A stretch of 64,000 nucleotides of DNA, taken from positions 186,001-250,000 of the forward strand of contig JAPZUD010000005.1 in the NCBI GenBank assembly GCA_027533425.1. The letters run 5' to 3'. The notes below the pieces were generated by a model. That model did no database searches. It was not told the origin of the DNA and saw only the letters and a list, made by a program, of their open reading frames with translations. Positions 8,248 through 17,056 of the stretch are shown here, in pieces. This DNA is from Beijerinckiaceae bacterium. Its GTDB lineage: Bacteria; Pseudomonadota; Alphaproteobacteria; Rhizobiales; Beijerinckiaceae. Made by a program: the position numbers and the translations under genes. Position 1 is the stretch's first letter. Each line of letters opens with the position of its first letter.

Positions 8248-9254
8248 CAGGCGGCCTGCGTCTGGTCAGAGGCTGCGGCAGGGTAGAGATGGCAGGCAAC
8301 GCGGCGCTGCCTCCCCACAGGAACGAGCGCCGGGGCCTCCTCCTTGCACCGGGCCATCGCGGCTCCGCATCGGGGATGAAACGCGCAGCCTGTCGGCCGG
8401 TTCGCCGGGTTGGGCGGCTCCCCGGTCAGGACGATGCGCTCATGGCGGTTGGTCGACCGGGCTTGCGGCGCGGCAGAGACAAGGGCCTTTGTATAGGGAT
8501 GGAGCGGCGATGCGAACAGATCATCCGCATCTCCCTCCTCGACGAAGCCTCCGAGATACATCACCGCCACACGTTTCGAAATCTGTCGAACCACCCGAAG
8601 ATCATGGCTGATGAACATCATCGCGAGACCCAGTTCGGTCTGCAGGTCTATCAGCAGATTGACCACCTGCGCCTGGATCGACACGTCGAGCGCCGAAACC
8701 GGCTCGTCACATACGAGGAAATCGGGGCCAGTCATCAGGGCCCGCGCAAGAACGACGCGCTGGCGCTGGCCGCCGGACAATTCATGCGGGTAGCGCGCGC
8801 CCTGTTCGCGGGAAAGCCCGACCCGCGCCAGCATCTCGGCCGCCTTGACCTGATTGCCGTGATGCTCCCGTGGCTGGTGGATATCCAGCGGTTCGCGGAT
8901 CTGCGTGAGCACCGGAAGGCGCCGGTCCAGCGCACCGAGCGGATCCTGGTAGATCATCTGCATCCGCCGCCGCAGCCCCCGCCACTCGACTGTGGACGGC
9001 ATCGGCATCGGGCTCCCGCGAAAGACAACCGATCCGAGGTCGGGGGCTTCGAGCCCGAGGGCAAGACGCCCCAATGTCGACTTGCCCGAACCGGACTCGC
9101 CGACGATGCCCAGGGTTTCTCCCGGCAGGATGTCGAAGCTGACATCATCAACCGCGCGAACAGGGCTCGAAGCTCCGAATATCCCACGACGAGATGTGTA
9201 AATCCGGCGGAGATTGCGGACGGACAGCAGCATGCCGGTCTTGGCCGACATCAT
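8247..9254 (-). CDS. ABC transporter ATP-binding protein, DppF/OppF type
   Basis: The 335-residue ATPase has Walker [10 protein letters not shown] near residue 50, signature LSGGQRQRV, Walker B and a D-loop (DEPVSALD), and the family-specific C-terminal extension with a Cys-bearing GCAFHPRCG motif typical of oligopeptide-type ATPases. ATG 9254 is chosen over the longer frame (9332) because it overlaps the stop of the upstream ATPase gene as ATGA and places the domain correctly. It should pair with the DppD-type ATPase to power the minus-strand importer, and may also serve the plus-strand module, which has no ATPase (inference). Confidence 0.9.
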   Translation of the reverse strand: MMSAKTGMLLSVRNLRRIYTSRRGIFGASSPVRAVDDVSFDILPGETLGIVGESGSGKSTLGRLALGLEAPDLGSVVFRGSPMPMPSTVEWRGLRRRMQMIYQDPLGALDRRLPVLTQIREPLDIHQPREHHGNQVKAAEMLARVGLSREQGARYPHELSGGQRQRVVLARALMTGPDFLVCDEPVSALDVSIQAQVVNLLIDLQTELGLAMMFISHDLRVVRQISKRVAVMYLGGFVEEGDADDLFASPLHPYTKALVSAAPQARSTNRHERIVLTGEPPNPANRPTGCAFHPRCGAAMARCKEEAPALVPVGRQRRVACHLYPAAASDQTQAA

Positions 9255-10252
9255 GCCGCGACTCCTTCGGAACGGGTCCGCTCCTGACCGACAGCGTCTT
9301 CCAAAAAGCAGGCCACCCGGTGTCCTGGCCATGTCACGGCGAGGGAGGGAACAGCTGAATCACAGGCTGGCATCCGTTTCGCACAGCGCGGGGCAAAGGC
9401 GCACCCGGCCGGAAGAAGTCTCGGATCGGGCACGACACCCGGAATGGACACGAGGCGACGGCGAGGCCCGGACAGGGGCGGCAGCGATCCCAGCAATCCC
9501 TGCGCATAAGGGTGGCGGGGGTCATCGAACAGGGCCCCGGTCGTTCCCTCCTCGACAATCCGTCCCGCATACATCACAGCAACGCGATCACATGTTTCGG
9601 CGATCACGCCGAGGTCATGGCTGATCAGGACCAGCGCCATGCCCAGCTCGCGGCGGATGGTCCGGATCAGGTCAAGGATCTGCGCCTGGATCGTCACATC
9701 CAAGGCGGTCGTCGGTTCATCTGCAACGAGCAGATCAGGCTGCCCGGCCAACGCCATGGCAATCATGACGCGCTGGTTCTGTCCGCCGGAAAACTCATGC
9801 GGATAGGCGTGGACACGACGGGCGGCATCGGGAATCCCAACGAGATCAAGAAGTCGGAGAGTCTCTGCCCGGCCAGCGGTCCCAGAAAGACCGCGATGCA
9901 GGGCAAGAGCCTCGCCGATCTGCTTGCCGATCGAGATCACCGGATTGAGCGCGCTTGCCGGATCCTGGCTGATCATGGCGATCCGCCCTCCCCGGACACG
10001 ATCGAGCGTGGAGGGCGAGGCTCCGACCAGTTCCACGCCCTCGAGCGATGCGGAGCCGCCAATTCGCGCCTTTCCAGGCAATAATCCGAGCGCCGCCAAC
10101 CATGTGACGGACTTCCCCGAACCGGACTCGCCAACCAGACCAAGGGCTTCGCCGCGTGAAACGGTCAGGTTGATGCCATGCAATACCCGCACGCCGTCGA
10201 AGCTGACGGTCAGGTCGTCGAGCGCGACAAAATGGCTCTCCCGATCAGACAT
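9251..10252 (-). CDS. ABC transporter ATP-binding protein, DppD/OppD type
   Basis: The 333-residue ATPase shows Walker [10 protein letters not shown] near residue 40, the Q-loop [11 protein letters not shown], the signature FSGGQNQRV, Walker B with DEPTTALD, and the OppD-type C-terminal GCAFAPRCA segment. Its start overlaps the end of the binding-protein gene (8 bp) and its end overlaps the DppF start, so the whole operon is translationally coupled. It is one of the two energy-coupling subunits of the minus-strand family-5 importer. Confidence 0.9.
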   Translation of the reverse strand: MSDRESHFVALDDLTVSFDGVRVLHGINLTVSRGEALGLVGESGSGKSVTWLAALGLLPGKARIGGSASLEGVELVGASPSTLDRVRGGRIAMISQDPASALNPVISIGKQIGEALALHRGLSGTAGRAETLRLLDLVGIPDAARRVHAYPHEFSGGQNQRVMIAMALAGQPDLLVADEPTTALDVTIQAQILDLIRTIRRELGMALVLISHDLGVIAETCDRVAVMYAGRIVEEGTTGALFDDPRHPYAQGLLGSLPPLSGPRRRLVSIPGVVPDPRLLPAGCAFAPRCAKRMPACDSAVPSLAVTWPGHRVACFLEDAVGQERTRSEGVAA

Positions 10253-11879
10253 AGTTGCCAGGCCGGAAGTCCATCGCGAAGGCTGGCGAAGCCTGCCATT
10301 TCAGGGATTTTGGTTTGGCCGTGAACGTCGCATTCTGGTGCAGCACGGTATAGGCAGGGTCCTCGCGCTCGCAGATTTCCAGCATTCGACGAAACGCGAG
10401 CCGCCGCTTCGCCCGGTCGGTCGAGGTTTCAAGCACTTCACAGAGCTGGTTCATCTCGGGATTGGTCCATTCGCCGATCTGTTGCTGCTGGCCATTGGGA
10501 CCATGCTGGTTAACGATCGAGGAGACGGGATCAGAGAACGGCGCCGAATTCGACCAGTCCCGCACAGCGCGCTGGCTGCCCCTCTCCATGATCTGGGTCC
10601 AGTTTTCCTTCGAGTTGATCTCAACGTTCAGGCCAACGGCGCGCCACATCTCAACGAGGATCTGCGCAGTCGCGTTCTGATTTGTGTAGTAATTGTTGAG
10701 CAGGCGATACGGGATCGGGTCGCCCTTGTACCCAGCCTGCTTCAACAGATCCTGGGCCAGTTTCGGGTTATATTCCGGGACGCGCCAATCCGCGTGAAAC
10801 ATATCGCCGTAGTATTCCCACTGAAGGCCGGCCGGTACCTTGGTGCGCCCGGCCCAGAGGCTGTCGACGATAGCCTGGCGATCAATCGCATGAGTGAAGG
10901 CGCGGCGCACAAGCGGGTTCCGGAGTTGCGCATGGTTCTTGTCAAACGTGATCAGACGATGATTGAGGATCGTGCCGCCCTGCACTTCAAATGCGGCATT
11001 CCTCTCGATCTGGCTGATCTGGTCCGGCGGAATATCGCAGGCAAACTGGTATTGGCCGGAAAGGAGACCGGCGATCCGGCTCGGAACTTCCGGCACTTCG
11101 ATGAAGCGAATGCGCTTGATGGGAGGGCGTCCACCCCAATACTCGTCATGGGCTTCCAGAACGAGCATGTTGTCTGGGCGAAACTCCACAACCTTATAGG
11201 GGCCGGTCGTGATCGGCTTGCGGGCCCAGTCGAGGTAGGAAGCGGCGTCTTCCCACCCTTTTCGGCTCATGATGTCCGAGCCATAGCGCGCAAGGCGTCC
11301 CTCAAGGGTTACATCCGGTGTCGCATTGTAAAAGCGGACAGTGTACTTGTCGACGGCCTCAACCCGAAGCAGATCGGGCCAGGCCCGGCGCGCCACCGCA
11401 ATGATCTCGGGGGGCAGCTCCTTGCCAGGGCGGGGCGTCGGGATTTGCTCGAAAGCCTTGAGAGTCGTCCGGTTCTTGGCCTCGCTGTTGCCGAACATCC
11501 GTTCGCGCGAGAACGTGAAAACGACATCTTCCGCCGTCATTTCCGCGCCGTTATGAAACTTCACCCCCTGGCGCAGCTTCAGCTCAACCGTCTGGTCGTC
11601 GATGCGCTTCCACTCTGTCGCAAGACCCGGACGAGGGGACAGATTCCCAAGCCATTCCTTGGAGATCAGCGGCTCCCAGAGTGACGTGAAGAATACGCGC
11701 TCTCCCACGTTGGATTGTTCGCGCAACACATCAAGCGTGTTGGAGTTCACAACCTTTTGCACCGCGATCGTGATCGTTGGCCGGTTATCCGCCTGGCCAA
11801 TCGCAAATCGCGGAATGGCAGCAATGCCCAGCAGCGACGCCCCTGTGCCAAGAGCAGCACGTCGTGACAGATTGACCAC
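10245..11879 (-). CDS. Family-5 solute-binding protein (minus-strand module)
   Basis: This 544-residue SBP_bac_5 protein is the first gene of its operon. The start is read as GTG at 11879, because AAGGAG lies 6 bp before it and it opens a Tat-type signal (NLSRRAALG) with a hydrophobic core ending near FAIGQA. The longer frame to 12014 has no such support. Family motifs include KFHNGAEMTAEDVVFTF and the AIDRQAIVDSLW region. It aligns well with the binding protein at 2506-4065, including NNYYT and ILVEMWRAVG. A candidate Pho box lies about 110-125 bp upstream. A phosphorylated ligand is inferred from the phosphodiesterase at the end of the operon. Confidence 0.88.
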   Translation of the reverse strand: MVNLSRRAALGTGASLLGIAAIPRFAIGQADNRPTITIAVQKVVNSNTLDVLREQSNVGERVFFTSLWEPLISKEWLGNLSPRPGLATEWKRIDDQTVELKLRQGVKFHNGAEMTAEDVVFTFSRERMFGNSEAKNRTTLKAFEQIPTPRPGKELPPEIIAVARRAWPDLLRVEAVDKYTVRFYNATPDVTLEGRLARYGSDIMSRKGWEDAASYLDWARKPITTGPYKVVEFRPDNMLVLEAHDEYWGGRPPIKRIRFIEVPEVPSRIAGLLSGQYQFACDIPPDQISQIERNAAFEVQGGTILNHRLITFDKNHAQLRNPLVRRAFTHAIDRQAIVDSLWAGRTKVPAGLQWEYYGDMFHADWRVPEYNPKLAQDLLKQAGYKGDPIPYRLLNNYYTNQNATAQILVEMWRAVGLNVEINSKENWTQIMERGSQRAVRDWSNSAPFSDPVSSIVNQHGPNGQQQQIGEWTNPEMNQLCEVLETSTDRAKRRLAFRRMLEICEREDPAYTVLHQNATFTAKPKSLKWQASPAFAMDFRPGNYV

Positions 11880-12361
11880 AATGATCTCCTTTTCGGTACA
11901 AAAGCGACGATCCTGGAACATCCTGCGGCCTTTGCCTGCAGGGAGGATCAACCTTGCCCTCATGGTGAGTGTGAGTACGCTGTCCTGCTGACAGCCCTGT
12001 GACGCAGCCGGCAAAATTGACGATGTTTTTGCCCGAGACTCTCATCGATGATGGCAAGGATTCTTGTGTTGTCTGCCGCGACCTCTCCAGTAGGCACCTC
12101 TGCGGACAGAAAATCGTACCCCGATCACTTCGGCGCCTACGATCTGAAAAACTGGATTGCCCCTGATCTTGCCGTCGTATTGATCAGCCGCATCCGGACC
12201 TCCGGCTTTCCGGCAGGCCGTACAGAAATGCTGTCGTTGCGGTGACCGGGCCTTCACGGACTCGACTCCGCGCGTCGAGCTTGCTGTGATCGCGGATCGA
12301 ATCCGGGACCAGCAACCCAACGCCGCGAACGAACCGATGTTGAAACGGCTTCGCCCGCTCC
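11880..12361. other. Divergent intergenic region between the ABC operon and the hydroxylase gene
   Basis: This 482-bp stretch separates two divergent genes. It holds the Shine-Dalgarno AAGGAG of the binding-protein gene (around 11886-11891) and a Pho-box-like repeat at 11988-12005. Two overlapping open frames (12048-12245 plus, 12042-12425 minus) match no family I know and have no clear ribosome-binding sites, so I do not call them genes. The rest probably contains both promoters. Confidence 0.5.
11988..12005 (-). promoter_or_regulatory. Candidate Pho box upstream of the minus-strand ABC/phosphodiesterase operon
   Basis: Read on the minus strand the sequence is GCGTCAC-AGGG-CTGTCAG, with GTCA cores exactly 11 bp apart, as in PhoB-binding direct repeats; the second half matches CTGTCAT at 6 of 7 positions. 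It is about 110-125 bp before the GTG start of the binding protein. Together with the similar site at 539-556 it suggests that both facing modules respond to phosphate starvation. Confidence 0.55.
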
Positions 12362-13198
12362 ATGCCTCAGAGCAAAACCATGAGTGAACTCCTCCTTGCC
12401 CACGAACCCGCCATACGGCTGGCATTCTTTCTCACCATCCTGCTGGGGATGGCGATCTGGGAATTGGTGGCACCGCGTCGGCGCCTGGAGATTCCGCGAC
12501 TGTTCCGCTGGTCAAACAATCTCGGCATTGTCGTGATCGACACGCTCCTGGTCCGGATGGCATTTCCGGTCGCTGCGGTTGGCCTGGCCGTGCTTTGGGA
12601 TGAACGGGGCTGGGGGCTGCTCAACCTTCTTCCGCTTCCCGGATGGCTGGCCATCCCCCTGGCGATCCTGATCCTCGACTTCGCCATCTACCTTCAGCAT
12701 GTCCTGTTCCATGCTGTTCCAGCCCTTTGGCGGCTTCACAGGATGCATCATGCCGACCTCGACTTCGATGTCACGACAGGATTGCGCTTCCATCCGATCG
12801 AGATCCTGTTTTCCATGGCCATCAAGCTCGGCATCGTTGCGCTTCTTGGCCCGCCCGCGATCGCCGTGCTGATTTTCGAAATCCTGCTGAATGCGACCTC
12901 GATGTTCAATCACTCGAATATCCGGCTGCCGCTGGCAGCAGACCGCATCTTGCGCAGGATTATTGTCACGCCCGACATGCACAGGATCCATCACTCGGTA
13001 ATCCCAGCCGAAACCAACAGCAATTTCGGCTTCAGCCTGTCCTGGTGGGACCGGCTGCTGGGGACCTACAGGGCGGATCCGGCCAATGGTCATGCGCAAA
13101 TGGCGATTGGCCTGGACCAGTTCCGGTCCCGCAAGGACCTGCGCCTCGATCAGATGCTGCTGCAACCGTTCCGGAAGAAAACAGTCCCGGAGCCATAA
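12362..13198 (+). CDS. Fatty acid hydroxylase / sterol desaturase superfamily membrane protein
   Basis: This 278-residue protein has three or four membrane segments and the di-iron histidine clusters of the superfamily: HVLFH near residue 118, HRMHH near 128, and HRIHH near 207, with the intervening TGLRFHP and NHSN patterns. Such enzymes oxidise lipids or carotenoids using oxygen. Start 12362 is the first ATG; ATG 12380 is equally possible because neither has a clear Shine-Dalgarno sequence. It lies alone between the phosphoester importer and the phosphite operon. One member of the superfamily (OlsE) hydroxylates ornithine lipids, which replace phospholipids during phosphate shortage, so a role in lipid remodelling is conceivable but unproven. 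Confidence 0.8.
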   Translation: MPQSKTMSELLLAHEPAIRLAFFLTILLGMAIWELVAPRRRLEIPRLFRWSNNLGIVVIDTLLVRMAFPVAAVGLAVLWDERGWGLLNLLPLPGWLAIPLAILILDFAIYLQHVLFHAVPALWRLHRMHHADLDFDVTTGLRFHPIEILFSMAIKLGIVALLGPPAIAVLIFEILLNATSMFNHSNIRLPLAADRILRRIIVTPDMHRIHHSVIPAETNSNFGFSLSWWDRLLGTYRADPANGHAQMAIGLDQFRSRKDLRLDQMLLQPFRKKTVPEP

Positions 13199-13458
13199 GC
13201 CAGGGTGCCAATGACAGGGCGAGCCGAACACCCGAACCTGGCCCGGGCTCCCGGCAAGAGCGGACCAGGCCGCTTCGTTCCACTGTTCCTGAGGGAAATC
13301 AGTACGGCCTCCGGCCGATTGGCTCCTCAGGTGAACGTTTCGCCGGGCCTGCTTTGTCTCTGCCTGAGCCAGAAGCAGCGGCTCCGGTCGTATCATACGA
13401 TCACGGCAGGCTCGATTGCTTTCCTGCCCCCCCTCACCTCATGGGCAAGGCGGTCTCG

Positions 13459-14325
13459 TTAATCCAATGAGTGGGAAAATGCCGACAGGCATGCCGCAGC
13501 TGGCGCCGTCTTCGGCAGACGCTCATGCGTGACAAGCCAGATATCCTTGTATATTTTGGCGTGATTAATTCGTATTTCCACAAGACTACCTTGCTCTATT
13601 TCGTCAACTACAGACGATTTCATGACGATTGAAACACCACGACCGGCACGAACCGCCATTTTTACCGCCTCCGTGCTTCCAAGATTTTCGGAGACCCGCA
13701 ACTGATCCGCGATTGATCCAATCGCCTGCCGAAGCACGCGAGCCGTACCGCTTCCGCGCTCCCCTGCGAGAAGCGGCTCGGCCAACAGCTCCTGCACATC
13801 AATAGCCTCGCGCCCTGCCCATCGATGGGACGGCGATGTGATCACAACGAGATCCTCGCGACGCCAGGCGACGGCGTCGTAGCCGGGTCGATTATCCCAC
13901 CATTCCAAGGCCGCCAGATCTGCCTCGCCCCGCTCAAGCCGGTCAACGGCTTCATGATTGGGTCCGATCCAGGTCTCGACGCCGATCCCTGTTGCGCTTT
14001 CGAAGGCCGAGATCGGCCCCTGCAACATGTAGATGCCGATATTGCTCGCCGAGGCAATCTTCAGCCCGTCGGAGGAGACCGCGGCACAGGCGCGCCTTGC
14101 GGTTGCCAGAAGCGCGCGGCCGAGTGGCAAGAGCTTTTCACCTTGCCGTGTGGGGTGGGTTCTTGCGGATCTGCGTATGAGGAGCGGCGCCGCAACAGCC
14201 TCTTCCAGTTGGCGAACATGTTCGAGGATCGTCGAGGGGGAGACCCCAAGTTCCCGGCCTGCGGACCGGTAGCTGCCAAGGTCGCAGACGACGACGAAGG
14301 AGCGGACATGAATGAGGTTCAGCAT
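13459..14325 (-). CDS. ptxE: LysR-family regulator, PtxE-like
   Basis: The 288-residue protein has an N-terminal LysR helix-turn-helix (residues 1-60; GSYRSAGRELGVSPSTI) followed by a substrate-binding effector domain. Its start overlaps the end of the phosphite dehydrogenase gene by 7 bp, so it is the last gene of the ptx operon. In the described ptxABCDE cluster of Pseudomonas stutzeri, the fifth gene is also a LysR regulator, and the identical order is the main reason for the name. It probably senses an operon-related ligand and binds dyads such as those at 17835-17880 (inference). Confidence 0.8.
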   Translation of the reverse strand: MLNLIHVRSFVVVCDLGSYRSAGRELGVSPSTILEHVRQLEEAVAAPLLIRRSARTHPTRQGEKLLPLGRALLATARRACAAVSSDGLKIASASNIGIYMLQGPISAFESATGIGVETWIGPNHEAVDRLERGEADLAALEWWDNRPGYDAVAWRREDLVVITSPSHRWAGREAIDVQELLAEPLLAGERGSGTARVLRQAIGSIADQLRVSENLGSTEAVKMAVRAGRGVSIVMKSSVVDEIEQGSLVEIRINHAKIYKDIWLVTHERLPKTAPAAACLSAFSHSLD

Positions 14326-15326
14326 GTCTTGGCCGGTCGTTCGAGCGGTGTGACCAGCCCATCGGGGATTTCTCCAGCCAGAGCCTGGACAATGCTTCGT
14401 GCCGCGGCAGCCTCGATCATCCGTCGCGCTGATACCGTCGCCGATCCGATATGGGGGGTCAGGACGGTCCGTGCGCCCGGTCGGCTCAGGCGTTGGTCAA
14501 TCCGCAAGGGCCGATCGTCGCGTGCCCAATCTTCGAACGCAAAAACATCGGCAGCGTAACCGCCGAGATGTCCAGCTTCCAGCGCATCGGCAACTGCGCT
14601 TTCATCGACAAGCGATCCGCGCGCGGGATTGATCAGGAATGCGCCCGGTTTCATTCGCGCCAGATCCTTGGCGCCGATCATCCCGACTGTTGCGTCAGCA
14701 AGCGGAAGAGCGAGGAAAATGAAATCCGATAGTTCGAGCAAGCGCTCTGGCGTGACAAACTCGACCCTCGTGGTCACGGTGGCAACCGGGCTCACGTCAC
14801 TGGCAAGGATGCGACACCCAAACCCCGCAAGCTGCCGGGCGATAACCTGTCCGACCTTCCCGAAGCCGAGAATGCCAACGGTGGAGCCGTAAAACCCGGT
14901 GCCATAAAGGCGCGGGCGCCAGCCAGAAAAGGCGCCGCCACGGACCAGCGCATCGCCTTCCAGGACCCGGCGGCCCAGAGCAATCGCGAGGCCGATCGCG
15001 AGTTCGGCGGTCGGTTCGGTCAGGAGATCGGGAACGATCGTCACCATCACGCCGCGCTGCGCCGCAGCTTCCACGTCGATATTGTCGTATCCCTTGAGCG
15101 CCGCTCCAACGATGCGCAAATCCGGGCATGCATCCAGGAAATCCGCATCAATCCGTTCCGTCATGAATGCCATGAGACCCGCAGCTTCTCTTGCTTCTTC
15201 CAGAAGCCGGCTGCGCGGCCACGGTTCGATGCCATCATTGGCAACAACCTTGGCGCGGCCTTCGAACATCGCGCGCGTCTCGGGAAACGTCCGGTTCGTC
15301 AGAACAACCAGCGGCAAATCAGCCAT
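14319..15326 (-). CDS. ptxD: NAD-dependent phosphite dehydrogenase
   Basis: The 335-residue protein belongs to the D-2-hydroxyacid dehydrogenase family and follows known PtxD (336 residues) closely, for example DADFLDACPDLRIVG, ALKGYDN and VPDLLTEPTAELAIGLA. PtxD oxidises phosphite to phosphate with NAD. The residues known to be essential are conserved: Lys78 in ALKG, Arg236 in NPARGS, Glu265 in FEDWAR and His292 in TPHIGS. The nucleotide-binding GFGKVG lies at 154-159, and an acidic residue (Asp177) after the second strand points to NAD rather than NADP. I use ATG 15326 because it aligns with the PtxD N-terminus; GTG 15347 is an alternative. The gene sits between the ptxC-like permease and the LysR regulator. 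Confidence 0.9.
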   Translation of the reverse strand: MADLPLVVLTNRTFPETRAMFEGRAKVVANDGIEPWPRSRLLEEAREAAGLMAFMTERIDADFLDACPDLRIVGAALKGYDNIDVEAAAQRGVMVTIVPDLLTEPTAELAIGLAIALGRRVLEGDALVRGGAFSGWRPRLYGTGFYGSTVGILGFGKVGQVIARQLAGFGCRILASDVSPVATVTTRVEFVTPERLLELSDFIFLALPLADATVGMIGAKDLARMKPGAFLINPARGSLVDESAVADALEAGHLGGYAADVFAFEDWARDDRPLRIDQRLSRPGARTVLTPHIGSATVSARRMIEAAAARSIVQALAGEIPDGLVTPLERPAKTC

Positions 15327-15354
15327 CACGGCGGGTCCAAGGTCCACATGCCTA

Positions 15355-16158
15355 TCACTTCAGCGACTTGCGGAGGAATGCGCCGATTGAGTCCACGACA
15401 AGGACGCAGGCAAGGATCGAGAGCAGGATTGCGGAAACCTGATCGTAGTTGAGCAGGCGCAAGGCCGCCATCAGCTCGAAGCCGATCCCGCCAGCCCCGA
15501 CAATGCCCAGGACCGCCGAAGCCCGGAAATGATATTCCCACCGATAGATCGTCACGTCGGTCAATTGCGGCAGGACCTGCGGCAGCACAGCATGCGTGAT
15601 CACCTGGAACGGGCTGGCACCGGCTGCGCGCGCCGCTTCAAGCGGCTTCGGGTCGACATGCTCGATGGCTTCCGCATAGAATTTCCCGACCATTCCAACC
15701 GAATGCAACGCCAACGCCAGGACGCCAGGCAGCGCACCGAAGCCGACCGCAGCCACAAACAGGACACCGAGAATGATCTCCGGTACCGAACGCAAGAAGG
15801 CGAGCAGGGTCCGTGTGATGAAATAGACGGTGGCGTGCGGGCTCGTATTCGGCGCGGCAAGCAATGCCAGCGGCAGCGAGAGCATGACGGCGAGCACCGT
15901 ACCCGCGATCGACATGGCGAGCGTATCAAGCAATGGCCGCAGCCAGGATTGCCAGCGGCCGAAATCCGGCGGCACCATTTCAGAAGCAAGCTGCCGGATC
16001 GCCGGCCCCGCCTCGGCAAAGCGCTGGGCGTCGAAGAACCCGGTCGTCGCCAGCGCGGCGATCGAGGCGAGCAGGATCGCCCCGACAAGGACAGAGCTGC
16101 GCCGCGCCGCCTTGCGCTCGGAAACAAGAACCGTTTCGTAAAAAGCGGCGCGGTTCAT
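15355..16158 (-). CDS. ptxC: Phosphite/phosphonate ABC transporter permease, PtxC/PhnE type
   Basis: This 267-residue inner-membrane protein matches the PhnE/PtxC permease family: an N-terminal helix after a charged segment (SERKAARRSS), several further helices, and a cytoplasmic loop with EAARAAGASPFQVI near residue 180. Start 16158 is chosen since GGGTTG lies just before it and it is 4 bp downstream of the ptxB stop; the longer frame would overlap ptxB. It should form a homodimeric channel for phosphite, energised by the ATPase at 17057-17818. Confidence 0.85.
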   Translation of the reverse strand: MNRAAFYETVLVSERKAARRSSVLVGAILLASIAALATTGFFDAQRFAEAGPAIRQLASEMVPPDFGRWQSWLRPLLDTLAMSIAGTVLAVMLSLPLALLAAPNTSPHATVYFITRTLLAFLRSVPEIILGVLFVAAVGFGALPGVLALALHSVGMVGKFYAEAIEHVDPKPLEAARAAGASPFQVITHAVLPQVLPQLTDVTIYRWEYHFRASAVLGIVGAGGIGFELMAALRLLNYDQVSAILLSILACVLVVDSIGAFLRKSLK

Positions 16159-16162
16159 GGTA

Positions 16163-17032
16163 TCAACCCAGCTTTGCAATATCGAGTTCAAGGATCTTCG
16201 CCATATCGCGCAGCACGTCGTAATCCTTGTCCGTTGCGGCAGCGAGGCCATCGACACGGAACAGCTTCAGGATGACCGGATCCTTCATGTCGAGGAAAGC
16301 GCTTCGGATTGCAGCCTTGAGTTCGGGCTTGAGGTAGCCCTGCAAGGTCATGGGATAGTTCGGGATCGGTTCCGAAAGGCCGAGCTGGATGACCTTGGTG
16401 GCATCAACTTTGCTGCCATCGACGAGGGTTCGGAAAATCGGTTCGGACAAGGCACCAGCGGGCACCTGCCCGGCCGCAACCGCACGGGCAACAGCATCAT
16501 GCTTGCCGAGATGAACGACCTTGTAGTCCTTGTCTCCGATCAGACCCGCCTTGGCGAGAAATGCGCGCGGCGCAAGATGGCTCGAGGTCGAGGCCTGATC
16601 GCCGAACGCAAATGGCTTGCCCCGCACGTCGGCGATGGTCTTGACCGGCCCAGTGGCATTGGCGATCAGGATCGATTGATAATTCGGCTTGCCACGCTCC
16701 ACGCCCACCGCAAACGGTTCGATTTCCGGCGCTTTCGATTTGGCGAGAACATAGGAGAAAGGACCGAAATACGCGACCTCGATCCGCCCGAACCGCATGG
16801 CCTCGATCATCGAGGAGTAATCGGTGGTCACGATGATCTCGACGTTCTTTGCAAGGACCTTCTCGAGATGGGCCTTCAGCGGCTGCGCGTTCTGGATGAT
16901 TGTTGACGCGTTCTCATCCGGCAGGAGCGCAACACGAAGCTTGTCCGGATTGGTCTTGTCGGCGTGAGCGGGATGAATACCAGCCACCATGGCTGCACTG
17001 GCTGACGTGGCAAGGAAGGTGCGGCGGTCCAT
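16163..17032 (-). CDS. ptxB: Phosphite/phosphonate-binding periplasmic protein, PtxB/PhnD type
   Basis: The 289-residue protein is a PhnD-family binding protein with a Tat-like N-terminal signal (MDRRTFLATSASAAMV, cleavage near HAD). Typical motifs are LRVALLPDENAST, TTDYSSMIEAMRFG, a tyrosine/phenylalanine-rich AYFGPFSYV, and GDQASTSSH, the serine/threonine-rich site that binds the oxyanion in this family. It starts 24 bp after the ATPase gene ends. The neighbouring PtxD makes phosphite the likely ligand rather than a phosphonate. Confidence 0.87.
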   Translation of the reverse strand: MDRRTFLATSASAAMVAGIHPAHADKTNPDKLRVALLPDENASTIIQNAQPLKAHLEKVLAKNVEIIVTTDYSSMIEAMRFGRIEVAYFGPFSYVLAKSKAPEIEPFAVGVERGKPNYQSILIANATGPVKTIADVRGKPFAFGDQASTSSHLAPRAFLAKAGLIGDKDYKVVHLGKHDAVARAVAAGQVPAGALSEPIFRTLVDGSKVDATKVIQLGLSEPIPNYPMTLQGYLKPELKAAIRSAFLDMKDPVILKLFRVDGLAAATDKDYDVLRDMAKILELDIAKLG

Positions 17033-17056
17033 GGAAAGCTCCTCTGACAGTGGGAT

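Noticed and set aside
12042-12425. Overlapping open frames on both strands in the intergenic region before the hydroxylase gene
   Set aside because: No ribosome-binding site, no family resemblance, and overlap with promoter elements.
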